Counted from the first letter of the stretch, positions 18,497-27,416 are shown. The stretch: DNA of 64,000 bases from Prevotella lacticifex (GCF_019973375.1 NZ_BPTV01000001.1:1302001-1366000), one strand, 5' to 3'. Notes: a model not told the origin generated them from the sequence alone. Program-made: numbers and translations.

Positions 18497-18504
18497 CAAA
18501 GGTA
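18497..18504 (-). promoter_or_regulatory. -7 box of typA
   Basis: Minus-strand TACCTTTG, 41 bases before the typA start. Confidence 0.7.
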
Positions 18505-18545
18505 CATCAATTTAACCACAAATACAAAATAAATCATGTTTTTCT

Positions 18546-18576
18546 TTGTTTATTAACAGGAAAGTAACTACCTTTG
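18546..18576 (+). promoter_or_regulatory. rpsO promoter with -33 and -7 elements
   Basis: TTG at 18546-18548 and TACCTTTG at 18569-18576 are 20 bases apart, the spacing also seen before rpoD, the pheA leader and the esterase gene. Confidence 0.75.
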
Positions 18577-18682
18577 CACCGCATTTCGGAAAATCCGATG
18601 CATTCAACATTGTGAACCGTTGTGATTAATGGCGGCTTAGCGGTGGAAGGATGTAAATGCACAATTCAAATTAATCAACAAA
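18577..18682 (+). promoter_or_regulatory. Structured rpsO 5' leader
   Basis: About 100 bases of leader with two possible stems: GCATTTCGG against CCGATGC near 18582-18602, and ACCGTT against AGCGGT near 18617-18644. In other phyla S15 represses its own translation through leader structures. Such a role here is inference only. Confidence 0.35.
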
Positions 18683-18958
18683 ATGTATTTAAGCAAAGAA
18701 AAGAAGGCAGAGATCTTCAGCCAGTATGGCGTTCAGAAGAATGCTGCCGACACTGGTTCTGCTGAGAGCCAGATCGCACTGTTCACTTATCGTATCAAGC
18801 ACCTCACCGAGCATGTGAAGGCAAACCACAAGGATTTCGTCACAACACGTTCGCTGACAAAGCTCGTTGCAAAGCGTCGTCGTCTTCTCGACTACCTTTA
18901 CGATCAGGATATCGAGCGCTATCGTGCTATCGTTAAGGCTCTTGGTCTGCGTAAGTAA
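18683..18958 (+). CDS. rpsO: 30S ribosomal protein S15
   Basis: The 91-residue protein matches S15 in length and sequence. It has the helical core with DTGSAESQIALFTYRIKHLT, HVKANHKDF (RNA-binding loop) and KLVAKRRRLLDYL. S15 binds the central domain of 16S rRNA early in small-subunit assembly. It is monocistronic, with a long leader and a strong terminator about 70 bases after the stop codon. Confidence 0.97.
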   Translation: MYLSKEKKAEIFSQYGVQKNAADTGSAESQIALFTYRIKHLTEHVKANHKDFVTTRSLTKLVAKRRRLLDYLYDQDIERYRAIVKALGLRK

Positions 18959-19027
18959 TTCTTCCTCAGGCCGTTGTGCCGAAAGAAGGGAGAGCCCTGG
19001 TGATGGGCTACAAACGCAGTCTTAAAT

Positions 19028-19074
19028 AAAAATTCCCTGTCATATACATTCTTGTATTATGATAGGGATTTTTC
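19028..19074. terminator. Terminator between rpsO and folK
   Basis: A long stem (AAAAATTCCCTGTCATA with TATGATAGGGATTTTT, small mismatches) ends in T-runs on both strands. It can serve rpsO and the convergent folK operon. Confidence 0.85.
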
Positions 19075-19156
19075 TTTTATAGTTTTGGATGCTTGCCGTG
19101 AGTCGGATTACGGCTATTCGCACATTGGCAGTGGCATCATCATTCTCCTGGAGGAT

Positions 19157-19612
19157 TCACTTTTTATCCTTTTTCGATTCACGACCGTCCTTTGTAGGGA
19201 GAATTTCCATTAGAGGTTTCATCACGAAGTCGCGTTCTTTCATGTGGGGGTGGGGAATCTTCAAGTCCGGCTCGTCCAATGTTATATCGTCGTAGAGGAG
19301 AATGTCTATATCTATCAGCCGGTCATGATAGATGCCGTTATGGCTCTTTTCCTTCCTACCCATCTCTTGTTCAATGGCTTGCGTCATCTCCAACAGCTCG
19401 TGAGCCGAAAGGTCGGTCAGTACAAGGATGCACGCATTGAGGAACCTGTTGTCACTCTCAAAGCCCCAGGGCTCTGTCTCCAAAAATGAAGATTGGCGGA
19501 CGACATCGCCCACCATCTGTCCTATTTTTTTTATTGCTTCGTTGAGATTGTCCTCTTTGTCGCCGAGATTCGTTCCGAGACTAAGATAGACTTTGTGCAA
19601 TTTTTCTGGCAT
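19157..19612 (-). CDS. folK: 2-amino-4-hydroxy-6-hydroxymethyldihydropteridine pyrophosphokinase
   Basis: The 151-residue protein contains the HPPK landmarks: VYLSLGTNLGDKEDNL at the N-terminus, SSFLETEPWGF, FLNACILV, and the signature DRLIDIDILLYDD with IPHPHMKERDFVMKPL. It transfers pyrophosphate from ATP to the pterin, a step of folate synthesis. It is the last gene of the ftsX-to-folK run. A 129-base gap with a hairpin separates it from queA, so its expression may be partly independent. Confidence 0.95.
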   Translation of the reverse strand: MPEKLHKVYLSLGTNLGDKEDNLNEAIKKIGQMVGDVVRQSSFLETEPWGFESDNRFLNACILVLTDLSAHELLEMTQAIEQEMGRKEKSHNGIYHDRLIDIDILLYDDITLDEPDLKIPHPHMKERDFVMKPLMEILPTKDGRESKKDKK

Positions 19613-19695
19613 GAAAGACTTACTAATGTTGTCAAAACATCGACCAAGACGTTCGATGTTTTTCCTGTTATCTGATATTTAAGACAAATAATTAT

Positions 19696-19729
19696 CCCAC
19701 CACCGGCACTACGTGGTGCCAGTGATGGG
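19696..19729. other. Hairpin between queA and folK
   Basis: CCCATCAC pairs with GTGGTGGG and GGCAC with GTGCC (minus strand), about 13 pairs with one internal mismatch. No U-run follows. It may stabilise the queA mRNA end or attenuate folK. Confidence 0.5.
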
Positions 19730-19741
19730 CATTGTTTTCTT

Positions 19742-20971
19742 TTAATCGTCAAGAATCAGCATACCATCGCCGAAACATCCGAACTTATAGCCGTTCTTCA
19801 GTGCAAGCTCGTAAGCTTTCATGGTGATATCGTATCCACCGAAAGCGCATGCCGACATCATCAGAGTCGATTCGGGATGATAGAAGTTTGCGAGCATAGC
19901 GTTGGCAAGTCCGAACTCGTAAGGAGGGAAGATGAACTTATTTGTCCATCCCTCATATTCCTTCAGAAGGTTATCGGTGCCGACAGCGGTTTCCGTAGCT
20001 TTTGCCACACTCGTACCGACGACGCAGATGCGCTTACCGGCCAATTTGGCCTTGTTGACGGTGTCGCAAGCCTCCTTGTTGATGAACATCTGCTCCGATT
20101 CCATCTTATGCTTTGTGAGGTCCTCGACTTCAATCTGGTTGAAGTTGCCCAGACCACAGTGCAGAGTGATGAATGCGGTGTTGATACCCTTAATTTCGAG
20201 CATCTTCATCATCTCGCGGGAGAAGTGCAGGCCTGTTGCCGGTGCCGTGACAGCACCCTCTTCCTTTGCGAAAACGGTCTGAAAATCGTCCATATCCTCC
20301 TCACGATATGGACGGTCTTGAACGGCCACCGTCTTCGTGGCGTTAGGATCATTGGGCGTCGGTGCCGAAACCGTCTCCTCGTGAGTATGGTCAATAATAT
20401 AGTGTGGCAGCGGCGCCTGACCAAGAGCGTAGAGCTCGCGCTTGAATTCGTCGTGCGGACAATCGTAGAGGAACCGCAGCGTACGTCCGCGGCTGGTGGT
20501 ATTGTCGATGACCTCAGCCACCATCGTGCCCGTATCGTCGAAGAAGAGCTTGTTGCCAATTCGAATCTTTCGTGCCGGTTCAACGAGAACGTCCCACAGC
20601 CTCATCTCGGCATTAAGCTCTCTGAGGAGGAAGACCTCGATTTTAGCATCTGTTTTCTCCTTTGTTCCGTACAGACGGGCAGGGAAAACCTTTGTGTCGT
20701 TGAAGACCATCACATCGCCATCGTCGAAGTATTTGCTTACATCCTTGAATTTGATGTAGTCGTCCTCCGTCGGCTCACCCTTGACATCCTTGTTGTAGAG
20801 GTCGATAGTTTGCGACTTGCGGTGAATGACCATCATGCGTGCCTCATCGCGCCTCGTGACCTGGAACGTCTGTGTGGTTCCGTCACTGCGCTTGATAGTT
20901 CTTTCGGATACATGCGGATAGAGTGCAATAGCATCATCCGGCAGATTAAAATTGAATTGTGATAACTTCAT
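19742..20971 (-). CDS. queA: S-adenosylmethionine:tRNA ribosyltransferase-isomerase
   Basis: The 409-residue protein matches Que[20 protein letters not shown] at the N-terminus, [16 protein letters not shown], and [15 protein letters not shown]. Near the C-terminus it has [26 protein letters not shown]. It moves the ribosyl part of SAM to preQ1-modified tRNA, giving epoxyqueuosine. It is somewhat longer than the usual 340-360 residues because of inserts, for example residues 20-60 with a charged stretch. It lies 3 bases after the truB stop. Confidence 0.95.
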   Translation of the reverse strand: MKLSQFNFNLPDDAIALYPHVSERTIKRSDGTTQTFQVTRRDEARMMVIHRKSQTIDLYNKDVKGEPTEDDYIKFKDVSKYFDDGDVMVFNDTKVFPARLYGTKEKTDAKIEVFLLRELNAEMRLWDVLVEPARKIRIGNKLFFDDTGTMVAEVIDNTTSRGRTLRFLYDCPHDEFKRELYALGQAPLPHYIIDHTHEETVSAPTPNDPNATKTVAVQDRPYREEDMDDFQTVFAKEEGAVTAPATGLHFSREMMKMLEIKGINTAFITLHCGLGNFNQIEVEDLTKHKMESEQMFINKEACDTVNKAKLAGKRICVVGTSVAKATETAVGTDNLLKEYEGWTNKFIFPPYEFGLANAMLANFYHPESTLMMSACAFGGYDITMKAYELALKNGYKFGCFGDGMLILDD

Positions 20972-20974
20972 ATA

Positions 20975-21673
20975 TTATTCTAAGAACTTTTGTTTGTTAA
21001 GCCACTCTTCGAAGTGGTCGTAGTTTATGCAGTCCTCAACGCGTATGTCTCCCACTCTTGTCCGTCTGAGGGCAGTGAGATAGGCACCACTGTCGAGGGC
21101 TCTTCCAATGTCCCGTGCGAGTGCTCTGATGTAGGTTCCTTTTCCACATACCACCCGTATTGAAGCCTGCATCTTTTCGGGGTCGAAATCCGTCAGCTCA
21201 ATATCGTCGATATGGATGTGCTTGGGTTTCAGTTTCACATCCTCACCATTGCGGCGGTAGTTGAAAGCCCTCTCGCCGTTGACCTTTACCGCGCTGTATG
21301 TCGGCGGTACCTGGTCGATGTCGCCAATGAACTGGTTTATAGCCTCCAAAAGCCTTTCCCTTGTGATGTGCTCAGTGGGATAGGTGGCGTTGACTTCGTG
21401 CTCCATATCGTAGCTGTCGGTCGTCGCACCGAGTTGCAGGGTCGCCGTGTACTCCTTTGTATGCGTCTGGAGCGTTTCTATCTGCTTTGTCATCTTCCCG
21501 GTGACCAAAATCAGTACTCCTGTTGCTAATGGGTCGAGTGTTCCCGCATGCCCCATTTTTACCTTTGATCCGTTGGCCTGGGTGCAGAGATAACGGATAT
21601 GGGCCAGTGCCTTGAAACTCGTCAGTCCATAGGGCTTGTCGATCGGTATGAGTACTCCTTCCTTGAAGTTCAT
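20975..21673 (-). CDS. truB: tRNA pseudouridine(55) synthase TruB
   Basis: The 232-residue protein shows the TruB core: IDKPYGLTSFKAL, KMGHAGTLDPLATGVLILVTG with the catalytic Asp, YTATLQLGATTDSYD, and VPPTYSAVKVNGERAF. CGKGTYIRALARDIG follows. It makes pseudouridine 55 in the T loop of tRNAs. It lacks the C-terminal PUA extension of the E. coli enzyme, which is usual in this group. It lies between uppP (21-base gap) and queA (3-base gap). Confidence 0.96.
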   Translation of the reverse strand: MNFKEGVLIPIDKPYGLTSFKALAHIRYLCTQANGSKVKMGHAGTLDPLATGVLILVTGKMTKQIETLQTHTKEYTATLQLGATTDSYDMEHEVNATYPTEHITRERLLEAINQFIGDIDQVPPTYSAVKVNGERAFNYRRNGEDVKLKPKHIHIDDIELTDFDPEKMQASIRVVCGKGTYIRALARDIGRALDSGAYLTALRRTRVGDIRVEDCINYDHFEEWLNKQKFLE

Positions 21674-21694
21674 CTGCTCTGATTATGCGGTGAT

Positions 21695-22525
21695 TTAATC
21701 TACCATCGACAGCGAATGGCCGGTGAGCAGAAGAATCAGAATGATAGCTCCGATGACAATACGGTACCATCCGAAGAACTTGAATCCGTATTTCGTAAGG
21801 AATCCAACGAACCACTTCATAGCCAGCATAGCCACGACGAACGCGATGACGCATCCGACGATGAGCAGCATTATGTTATTGCTTGTGGCCCAACTTGTTC
21901 CTTCCTTGAACATGTCGAGGAGGTCGAGGAGGGTAGCGCCGGCCATTGTCGGCACAGCGAGGAAGAACGAGAATTCAGCGGCATTCTTTCTTGTCAGCTT
22001 CTGCTGCATGCCACCGACGATTGTCGCCATACTGCGGCTTGTGCCGGGGATTACCGACAGACACTGCCAGCAGCCGATGATGAACGCCCGCTTAACGGTT
22101 ACCTTATTATATTCAGAACCCTTGTTGAAGATTCGGTCGCAGAAGAGCATGAAGATGCCGCCTACTACGAGCATGATAGCCACGACGAGCACACTGTCGA
22201 GCAGCCAGTCGAGCAGTCCGCTCTTTTTGGCAGCCAGTCCGATGACGACGGCGGGCAGGACACCGATGATAAGGCGCCAGTAGAACTGCATCTTGTCCTG
22301 AAATTCCTGCTCATTGCGCATCTGGAAGAAGTGCTTCCAGTACAGGCAGACAACGGAGAGAATGGCTCCGAACTGGATGATGAAGGTGAACGCATGGACG
22401 AACGGGTCGCCCTGCTGAACACCGAGAAGATTCTGAGTGATGATCATGTGCCCCGTCGACGATACCGGAAGAAACTCCGTCAGCCCCTCGACGATAGCAA
22501 TGATGATGGTTTGGATTAAGTCCAT
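21695..22525 (-). CDS. uppP: Undecaprenyl-diphosphatase UppP/BacA
   Basis: The 276-residue membrane protein has the BacA signature GLTEFLPVSSTGHMI near residue 14 and the second motif IPGTSRSMATIVGGM near 160. Together these form the active site for dephosphorylating undecaprenyl pyrophosphate in lipid-carrier recycling. About eight membrane segments are visible. The start overlaps the DUF3098 stop codon by one base, so the two are likely translationally coupled. Confidence 0.96.
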   Translation of the reverse strand: MDLIQTIIIAIVEGLTEFLPVSSTGHMIITQNLLGVQQGDPFVHAFTFIIQFGAILSVVCLYWKHFFQMRNEQEFQDKMQFYWRLIIGVLPAVVIGLAAKKSGLLDWLLDSVLVVAIMLVVGGIFMLFCDRIFNKGSEYNKVTVKRAFIIGCWQCLSVIPGTSRSMATIVGGMQQKLTRKNAAEFSFFLAVPTMAGATLLDLLDMFKEGTSWATSNNIMLLIVGCVIAFVVAMLAMKWFVGFLTKYGFKFFGWYRIVIGAIILILLLTGHSLSMVD

Positions 22526-22794
22526 TATTTATCTTTTGGCTTGATGATGATTGCGAAGATTATTGACACAAATCCGATAAGGGTAACTACCGGAGCAACC
22601 TTGATGTGCATGGCACTGAAGATGCTGGGGTCGAAGACCCGGTTCGTCGACTCTCCGCCGGCCATGAGGAAGAAACCCAGCAACACCACGACAACACCTG
22701 CTGCCAACAGGATAAAGTTCAACTTGCCGAAAGCGAGATTCTTCTTGTCGGTAACAGCTACCGGCTCTTGGTTCTTTTTAGAATTATTTTCCAT
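22525..22794 (-). CDS. DUF3098 small membrane protein
   Basis: The 89-residue protein has a charged N-terminus and two transmembrane helices (about 28-47 and 64-84), with a short FDPSIFSAMHIKVAPVV loop between. The pattern matches DUF3098, found in Bacteroidetes next to ftsX and uppP. The position suggests a link to cell-envelope growth or division, but no function can be read from the sequence. It overlaps uppP by one base. Confidence 0.85.
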   Translation of the reverse strand: MENNSKKNQEPVAVTDKKNLAFGKLNFILLAAGVVVVLLGFFLMAGGESTNRVFDPSIFSAMHIKVAPVVTLIGFVSIIFAIIIKPKDK

Positions 22795-22841
22795 TGTATA
22801 TTAATTGTTTCTATTACGATGTCGAAATATTTTTACTTTTC

Positions 22842-23723
22842 CTATATCTTATACAAGTCACCGGCCTTCATGTTGAGGAACTTGTTGACACTGAGGAATG
22901 TGCATATCAGTGTTATGACCACACCGAATACCACTACTATGCATCCCGTAATGACCATCACCTTCCAGTCGATAATCGTCGTGATGTCGGGCTCGTATTT
23001 TGTCAGGGCGTACATGCCGATGCCGAGGACGACGAGGGCGATGAATGCCGACAGCAGTCCGAGGGCCACCGACCTCTTGAGGAACGGTCTGCGGATGAAT
23101 CCCCACGATGCACCCACGAGTTTCATGGTGTGGATAGAGAACCGGCGCGAATAGACGCTGAGCCGTACGGAGTTGTTAATCAGCGAGAAAGAGACTATCG
23201 TCAGCAGTGCGGCGAGGATTATCAGTATGAGTCCTATCTTCCCCAGCGTGTTGTTGACCGTGGCTATGAGGTCCTGCTTGTAGTCGATGTCGGTCACCCC
23301 GTCATACGTCTTCAGCTGAGCGGCGATATTCTTTATCGAGTCGTTGTTGGCATAGTTGGCCTTGAGCTGTATCTCTATCTCGGCCGTGAAAGGGTTCTCA
23401 CCGGCAAACTCCGACGGGTCGGCACCCAATTCCTTGGTTCCTTCCTTGAGGGCATCCTCCTTGCTTATGAAGTTTGTCTTGGTTATATAAGGCTGTTGCT
23501 CAACGAGTTGTGAGAGCCGTTGAGCCTCCTGGTCCGACATGTCCGGACTGAGAACCATTGTGACGGTAAGATTTTCCTTTACGTAGGATGACAGGTTGAC
23601 ACCGGTGAAGACCGTAAGCACGACCATGCCAAGGAGTATGAGCACCATGGCGGTGCTGATACACAGTGTTGCTACCTGAAGTCCGTGCCTGCTTTTGCCG
23701 GCTTTCTTTCGTTTCTTATTCAT
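22842..23723 (-). CDS. ftsX: Cell division protein FtsX
   Basis: The 293-residue protein has the FtsX layout: a basic N-terminus (MNKKRKKAGKSRHG), a first membrane helix, an extracytoplasmic domain (about 60-165), then three more helices (about 170-290). The region IHTMKLVGASWGFIRRPF corresponds to the conserved coupling loop. With FtsE it controls peptidoglycan hydrolases at the septum; no ftsE is next to it here. ATG at 23723 is preferred over an in-frame TTG seven codons upstream. It heads the run ftsX-DUF3098-uppP-truB-queA-folK. Confidence 0.93.
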   Translation of the reverse strand: MNKKRKKAGKSRHGLQVATLCISTAMVLILLGMVVLTVFTGVNLSSYVKENLTVTMVLSPDMSDQEAQRLSQLVEQQPYITKTNFISKEDALKEGTKELGADPSEFAGENPFTAEIEIQLKANYANNDSIKNIAAQLKTYDGVTDIDYKQDLIATVNNTLGKIGLILIILAALLTIVSFSLINNSVRLSVYSRRFSIHTMKLVGASWGFIRRPFLKRSVALGLLSAFIALVVLGIGMYALTKYEPDITTIIDWKVMVITGCIVVVFGVVITLICTFLSVNKFLNMKAGDLYKI

Positions 23724-23752
23724 TATTCGGGTATAATTAGCCAAATTTCATG

Positions 23753-23760
23753 CAAAGGTA
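23753..23760 (-). promoter_or_regulatory. -7 box of the ftsX operon
   Basis: Minus-strand TACCTTTG, about 29 bases before the ATG at 23723. Confidence 0.7.
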
Positions 23761-23854
23761 AGTCATTTCAAAAGAAGAACAAAATAAATTAGGTTTTATT
23801 TGCAGTTAATAGAAAATTCTGCATCATAACGGCTGCTGTATAATAACTTTTTCA

Positions 23855-23862
23855 TACTTTTG
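23855..23862 (+). promoter_or_regulatory. -7 box of the radical SAM gene
   Basis: TACTTTTG matches TAnnTTTG and leaves a leader of about 65 bases. Confidence 0.65.
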
Positions 23863-23865
23863 CAT

Positions 23866-23901
23866 GAGCTGAGGGCGAAGAAAGCGATAGCTTTCAGCTC
23901 G
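23866..23901 (+). other. Hairpin in the radical SAM gene leader
   Basis: GAGCT pairs with AGCTC, and inside it GAAAGC pairs with GCTTTC around a GATA tetraloop, with a bulge of about nine bases on the left. It lies just downstream of the likely transcription start. Confidence 0.5.
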
Positions 23902-23934
23902 CGGCACAAACAGAAAGTATAGAAAGGAAACGAA

Positions 23935-24741
23935 ATGAGCACAGTTATTTATCCGTCACCGATATTCGGTCCCATCCACAGCCGCCGACTCGGCATCTCG
24001 CTTGGAATCAATCTCATGCCATCGGATGGCAAGGTCTGCACGTTCAACTGCATCTACTGCGAGTGCGGTTTCAATGAGGATTTCCGCCCTAAGCACCGGC
24101 GTCCCACACGTGAGGAGGTTGCAGCCGGTCTCGAGGCGAAGCTCAAGGAGATGCATACGCAGGGCGTTCATCCCGATGTCCTGACCTTTGCGGGCAACGG
24201 AGAGCCCACAGGACATCCTGATTTTGCCGGAATCATCGACGACACTGTCTCCCTTCGCGACAAATACTGCCCCGATGCCAAGGTGTCGGTGCTGAGCAAT
24301 TCTACCTTCATTGACCGCCCGGCGGTTCACGATGCGCTGATGAAAGTCGACAATAACATTCTGAAACTCGATACCGTAGATGCCGAATACATCTCGAATG
24401 TCGACCGCCCCACGTCACCGGCTTACGACGTAAGGAAAATCATCGAGGGCATCCGGTCATTCAACGGCCACGCCATCATCCAGACAATGTTCATGAAGGG
24501 CACCTTCGTCCGCCGCTCCGGTGACGGCACTCCGACGACTATCGACGTGTCGAATGTCGACGAGAAGTATGTGAAACCATGGCTCGACGCCGTGAAGTAT
24601 ATTGCGCCGCAAGAGGTGATGGTCTATACCATTGACCGCGAGACTCCCGACCACGACCTTCGTAAGGCCTCGCACGAGGAACTCGACACCATCCGCGACC
24701 GCGTCATTGCCCTTGGCATACCGTGTACGGCATCATATTGA
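23935..24741 (+). CDS. Radical SAM protein of the COG0731 type
   Basis: The 268-residue protein starts with the pattern IFGPIHSRRLGISLGINLMP typical of COG0731 Fe-S oxidoreductases. The radical SAM cluster motif follows as CTFNCIYC (CxxxCxxC, about residues 37-44). FAGNGEPTGHPDF matches the SAM-binding GGE-like element. No second cluster domain is visible. The reaction is unknown; COG0731 contains wyosine-type enzymes, but such a role is not established for bacterial members. The gene lies 21 bases before a membrane glycosyltransferase-like gene. Confidence 0.85.
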   Translation: MSTVIYPSPIFGPIHSRRLGISLGINLMPSDGKVCTFNCIYCECGFNEDFRPKHRRPTREEVAAGLEAKLKEMHTQGVHPDVLTFAGNGEPTGHPDFAGIIDDTVSLRDKYCPDAKVSVLSNSTFIDRPAVHDALMKVDNNILKLDTVDAEYISNVDRPTSPAYDVRKIIEGIRSFNGHAIIQTMFMKGTFVRRSGDGTPTTIDVSNVDEKYVKPWLDAVKYIAPQEVMVYTIDRETPDHDLRKASHEELDTIRDRVIALGIPCTASY

Positions 24742-24762
24742 TAAACATATCACGGAATAACC

Positions 24763-26178
24763 ATGAATCTCAGGATAGCAAGCAGAGTAGTCTTCTGCCT
24801 TTGGGTGATGGCAATGCTCGTTGTATGGGCAATCTTCCACGACGAACCGCAGTGCATTGATGCCCAGCGCTTTATACGCAATGCCTTCAACAACTGGAAT
24901 AACAGGACTCTATATCCATCTCGTATAGACCTCTACCAGGACTATATAACGGCTGTTGGCTATACCAATTACATCCAGCTGGTTCATCTTTGTCTCGGTA
25001 AGATAGGGTGGATACAGTTTATCAATATGGCAATGAATGTTGCCATAGCATGTGAGATGTACTATGTGGCGAAAAGTTTTTTCGGTTCCATGACTGCATC
25101 CGTTGCTATGATATTGTTTTGTCTGACCACCACGAACATCTTTCCACCCATACAGTTGGTTACCGAAATACCATACCTCTTCTTGGCTTTGAGTGGTTTC
25201 ACGGTTTGTGTTTACGTGGCTAAGAGACGACCCGGGCGGAAAATGCATCCCGTTAAGTCCTTTGCGTTGCTTGCTCTTTCTGGGGTAATCTTTGCTGTTG
25301 CCCACACGGTGAGGGCTGTCGAACTTGCTTTTGTTGTCCCGGCATTGGCACTGCTCGTGTGGTCGGCGTTTCTCGGCGATGATACCACAGCCGCACGAAA
25401 GCTGAGCGTGAAGAAGGCAACGGCACGTGTGGCCTCAGTTCTGCTGCCTTATGTCATTGTGCTGATGGGGATTGGATTCTTCTACAAGACGCAGACGGGT
25501 GTGTACCTCAACGGACCTATGACCGGATGGCACAATTTCGTTAAAGTTGCCGATTCTGTTGATCCTGTATCTACTGGTGATTCACCCGTTTATGAGCCTG
25601 GAGGCTACGCTTACATTCCGTCGTGGGATAAATACACCTTTGCGGAGCGCGACTCCATGTATAAAGAAATGAGCCTTAGGTGGCTCCGTAATCACCCGTC
25701 GCAGTTTCTGTGGGCCTATGTACGTCGGTGCGTAAAACTTTGGGGTGCCGATTTTTACTACCTCCCAGGACTAACGAGCAACGTCTACTTTCAATATGCC
25801 ATTCATCAGCCTGGAGCTGAGAAGACTCTGCTGAAGATGCGCCTCAAGGAGATATGCTATAGTGCTGTGTGGTATTTCATCTTCTTGCTTTTCATTTTCG
25901 GGACGGTGAAGATGGCAAAGTCTATATTGAAGAATAAACCAAATGCGCTCGTACGTGGTTCAGGCAGCCTGTTTCAGCAGTGGAATTTTGTCGGTGGAAC
26001 AATCCTCTTGTTTGTAATGTTCTTAGGTACCGTTGGCACATGTCTTTTCCCCATCGAAATAAGGTTTCACTATCCATACAACTGGGCGTTGACAATCCTC
26101 GGAGCACAGACACTGGTCGGAATCCTCACACGAAAGAGAATAATTCGAGATAACGGGCGCATTGAAATCCGTTGTTGA
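24763..26178 (+). CDS. Integral membrane protein resembling GT-C glycosyltransferases
   Basis: The 471-residue protein has about ten hydrophobic segments and a first extracytoplasmic loop with acidic residues (HDEPQCIDAQRF, about 26-37), as in PMT/ArnT-type transferases that use lipid-linked sugars. A large soluble loop (about 255-320) and a C-terminal basic tail are visible. There is no decisive motif, so the family is a suggestion and the substrate is unknown. It follows the radical SAM gene by 21 bases. A palindrome-array repeat begins 15 bases after its stop codon. Confidence 0.55.
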   Translation: MNLRIASRVVFCLWVMAMLVVWAIFHDEPQCIDAQRFIRNAFNNWNNRTLYPSRIDLYQDYITAVGYTNYIQLVHLCLGKIGWIQFINMAMNVAIACEMYYVAKSFFGSMTASVAMILFCLTTTNIFPPIQLVTEIPYLFLALSGFTVCVYVAKRRPGRKMHPVKSFALLALSGVIFAVAHTVRAVELAFVVPALALLVWSAFLGDDTTAARKLSVKKATARVASVLLPYVIVLMGIGFFYKTQTGVYLNGPMTGWHNFVKVADSVDPVSTGDSPVYEPGGYAYIPSWDKYTFAERDSMYKEMSLRWLRNHPSQFLWAYVRRCVKLWGADFYYLPGLTSNVYFQYAIHQPGAEKTLLKMRLKEICYSAVWYFIFLLFIFGTVKMAKSILKNKPNALVRGSGSLFQQWNFVGGTILLFVMFLGTVGTCLFPIEIRFHYPYNWALTILGAQTLVGILTRKRIIRDNGRIEIRC

Positions 26179-26193
26179 AGAAGAAATATCGAG

Positions 26194-26334
26194 GAAATAT
26201 TTTTACACCATTCCAAAACATACCGTTTCGCCTTCTAAAATGGTCCGTTTTAGGCTCTGAAACGGTCCGTTTTGGACTGCGAAATGGACCGTTTCGCAAC
26301 GCAAAACGATACCTATTTGTAAGCCGTTGATACT
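26194..26334 (-). repeat. Palindrome-array repeat, copy 2 (inverted)
   Basis: Same structure as copy 1 but in the opposite orientation: AAATGGTCCGTTTT, AAACGGTCCGTTTT and AAATGGACCGTTTC units at 22-bp steps, with the conserved flanks reversed. It lies between the 3' ends of the glycosyltransferase-like gene and the LpxA-like gene. Confidence 0.85.
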
Positions 26335-26412
26335 CAGTGACTAACGGATGCGGTGCGACTAAGATTATAATTTGAATTATTTTTACAGTTAAAGTTGGCT
26401 GTAGAGGATTCT

Positions 26413-26443
26413 ATCCGGGCTTTAGCAGAATCTCTGCCCGGAT
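26413..26443 (+). terminator. Possible terminator hairpin of the radical SAM/GT-C unit
   Basis: ATCCGGGC pairs perfectly with GCCCGGAT around a 15-base loop. Only a short T stretch follows, so termination is likely but not certain. Nothing else is seen in the gap 26335-26511. Confidence 0.45.
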
Positions 26444-26511
26444 GCCTTTATGCATCGTTCAGTTGCTCTTCGCTATTATCAAGAAGTACTAATCCGTTGC
26501 TTGGGATAAGG

Positions 26512-26598
26512 AAAAAACAAAACGGACAACACCACTGTCCCCGCTGTTCCCTCTGCTGAAGAGAGAGAAAAGTGGCGGGCAGTGCTGTCGTCCGTTTC
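26512..26598 (-). terminator. Terminator of the efflux operon
   Basis: On the minus strand a long interrupted stem (AAACGGAC/GTCCGTTT outside, CACTG/CAGTG and CCCGC/GCGGG inside) is followed by GTTTTTT, 15 bases after the LpxA-like gene. Confidence 0.75.
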
Positions 26599-26612
26599 GA
26601 TACAATATTCTA

Positions 26613-27398
26613 TTAGGATATCTTTGTTACGATGCCGGCCTTCGTTGATGTAAGGAAGTCGACGATATTCCGGATCTGCGGGCCGTCGGGTACCTGCTGC
26701 TTTATCTGCAGGCTCGCGTCGAAGACGGATGTCTGTCCGTGGAACACCAGTCGGTAGGCATTGGCGATGTGCTTGAGAACCTTATCGTCGGTACCGAGAA
26801 TCTTCCCGAGGATAGAGTTTATACCGCAATACTTCAGTGGACTGCCTCCAATGATGACGTATGGAGGAATGTCTTTTGAGAATGTGGCTCCAGCCTGCAA
26901 CAGTGCGCACTCTCCGACACGCGTGTTGGCGTTCTCAATGACTCCCGACGAGAAGATGGCGTGGTTGCCTATCTCGCAGTCGCCGGCAATTTTCGTTCCG
27001 TATCCGAAGACACACTTGTCGGCCACCTTCGTGTCGTGGGAAATGTGCACACCCTCCATGAGGAAGTTGCCGTTGCCGACGACGGTCTGTCCCCCGGTGT
27101 GTGTGGCTCGGTTGATGACCACGTTTTCGCGGATGACATTGTCGTTGCCGAGGATGCACTCACTTGCCTCACCGCAGAACTCAAAGTCCTGCGGAATGGC
27201 GCCGATGACCGTTCCCTGATGAATTTTGTTGCCGTTGCCCATCCGTGTGCCGTCGAGGATACTGACGAACGGGAATATCAGGCAGTTGTCGCCGATAACC
27301 ACGTCGTCCTCGATATAGGCGAACGGGAAAACCTTTGTGCCGTCTCCTATCTTCGCGTTAGGGGAGACGTATGCTTTTGGACTTATATCATTTGCCAT
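26613..27398 (-). CDS. LpxA-type UDP-N-acetylglucosamine acyltransferase
   Basis: The 261-residue protein is a left-handed beta-helix of hexapeptide repeats followed by a helical C-terminus, the layout and length of LpxA. Landmarks are IHQGTVIGAIPQDFEF, RENVVINRATHTGG and EGVHISHDTKV, whose His corresponds to the catalytic base. LpxA adds the first acyl chain of lipid A. The usual Bacteroidetes lpxA sits with lpxD and an lpxC-fabZ fusion, whereas this one is at the end of an efflux operon, 18 bases after tolC. It may therefore be a paralogue with a changed acyl choice (inference). Confidence 0.8.
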   Translation of the reverse strand: MANDISPKAYVSPNAKIGDGTKVFPFAYIEDDVVIGDNCLIFPFVSILDGTRMGNGNKIHQGTVIGAIPQDFEFCGEASECILGNDNVIRENVVINRATHTGGQTVVGNGNFLMEGVHISHDTKVADKCVFGYGTKIAGDCEIGNHAIFSSGVIENANTRVGECALLQAGATFSKDIPPYVIIGGSPLKYCGINSILGKILGTDDKVLKHIANAYRLVFHGQTSVFDASLQIKQQVPDGPQIRNIVDFLTSTKAGIVTKIS

Positions 27399-27416
27399 AA
27401 CTGTTTCCTTATATTG

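Noticed and set aside
26413..26443. Hairpin considered as a riboswitch
   Set aside because: It lies downstream of the gene pair and far from any start codon; a transcript-end hairpin is simpler.
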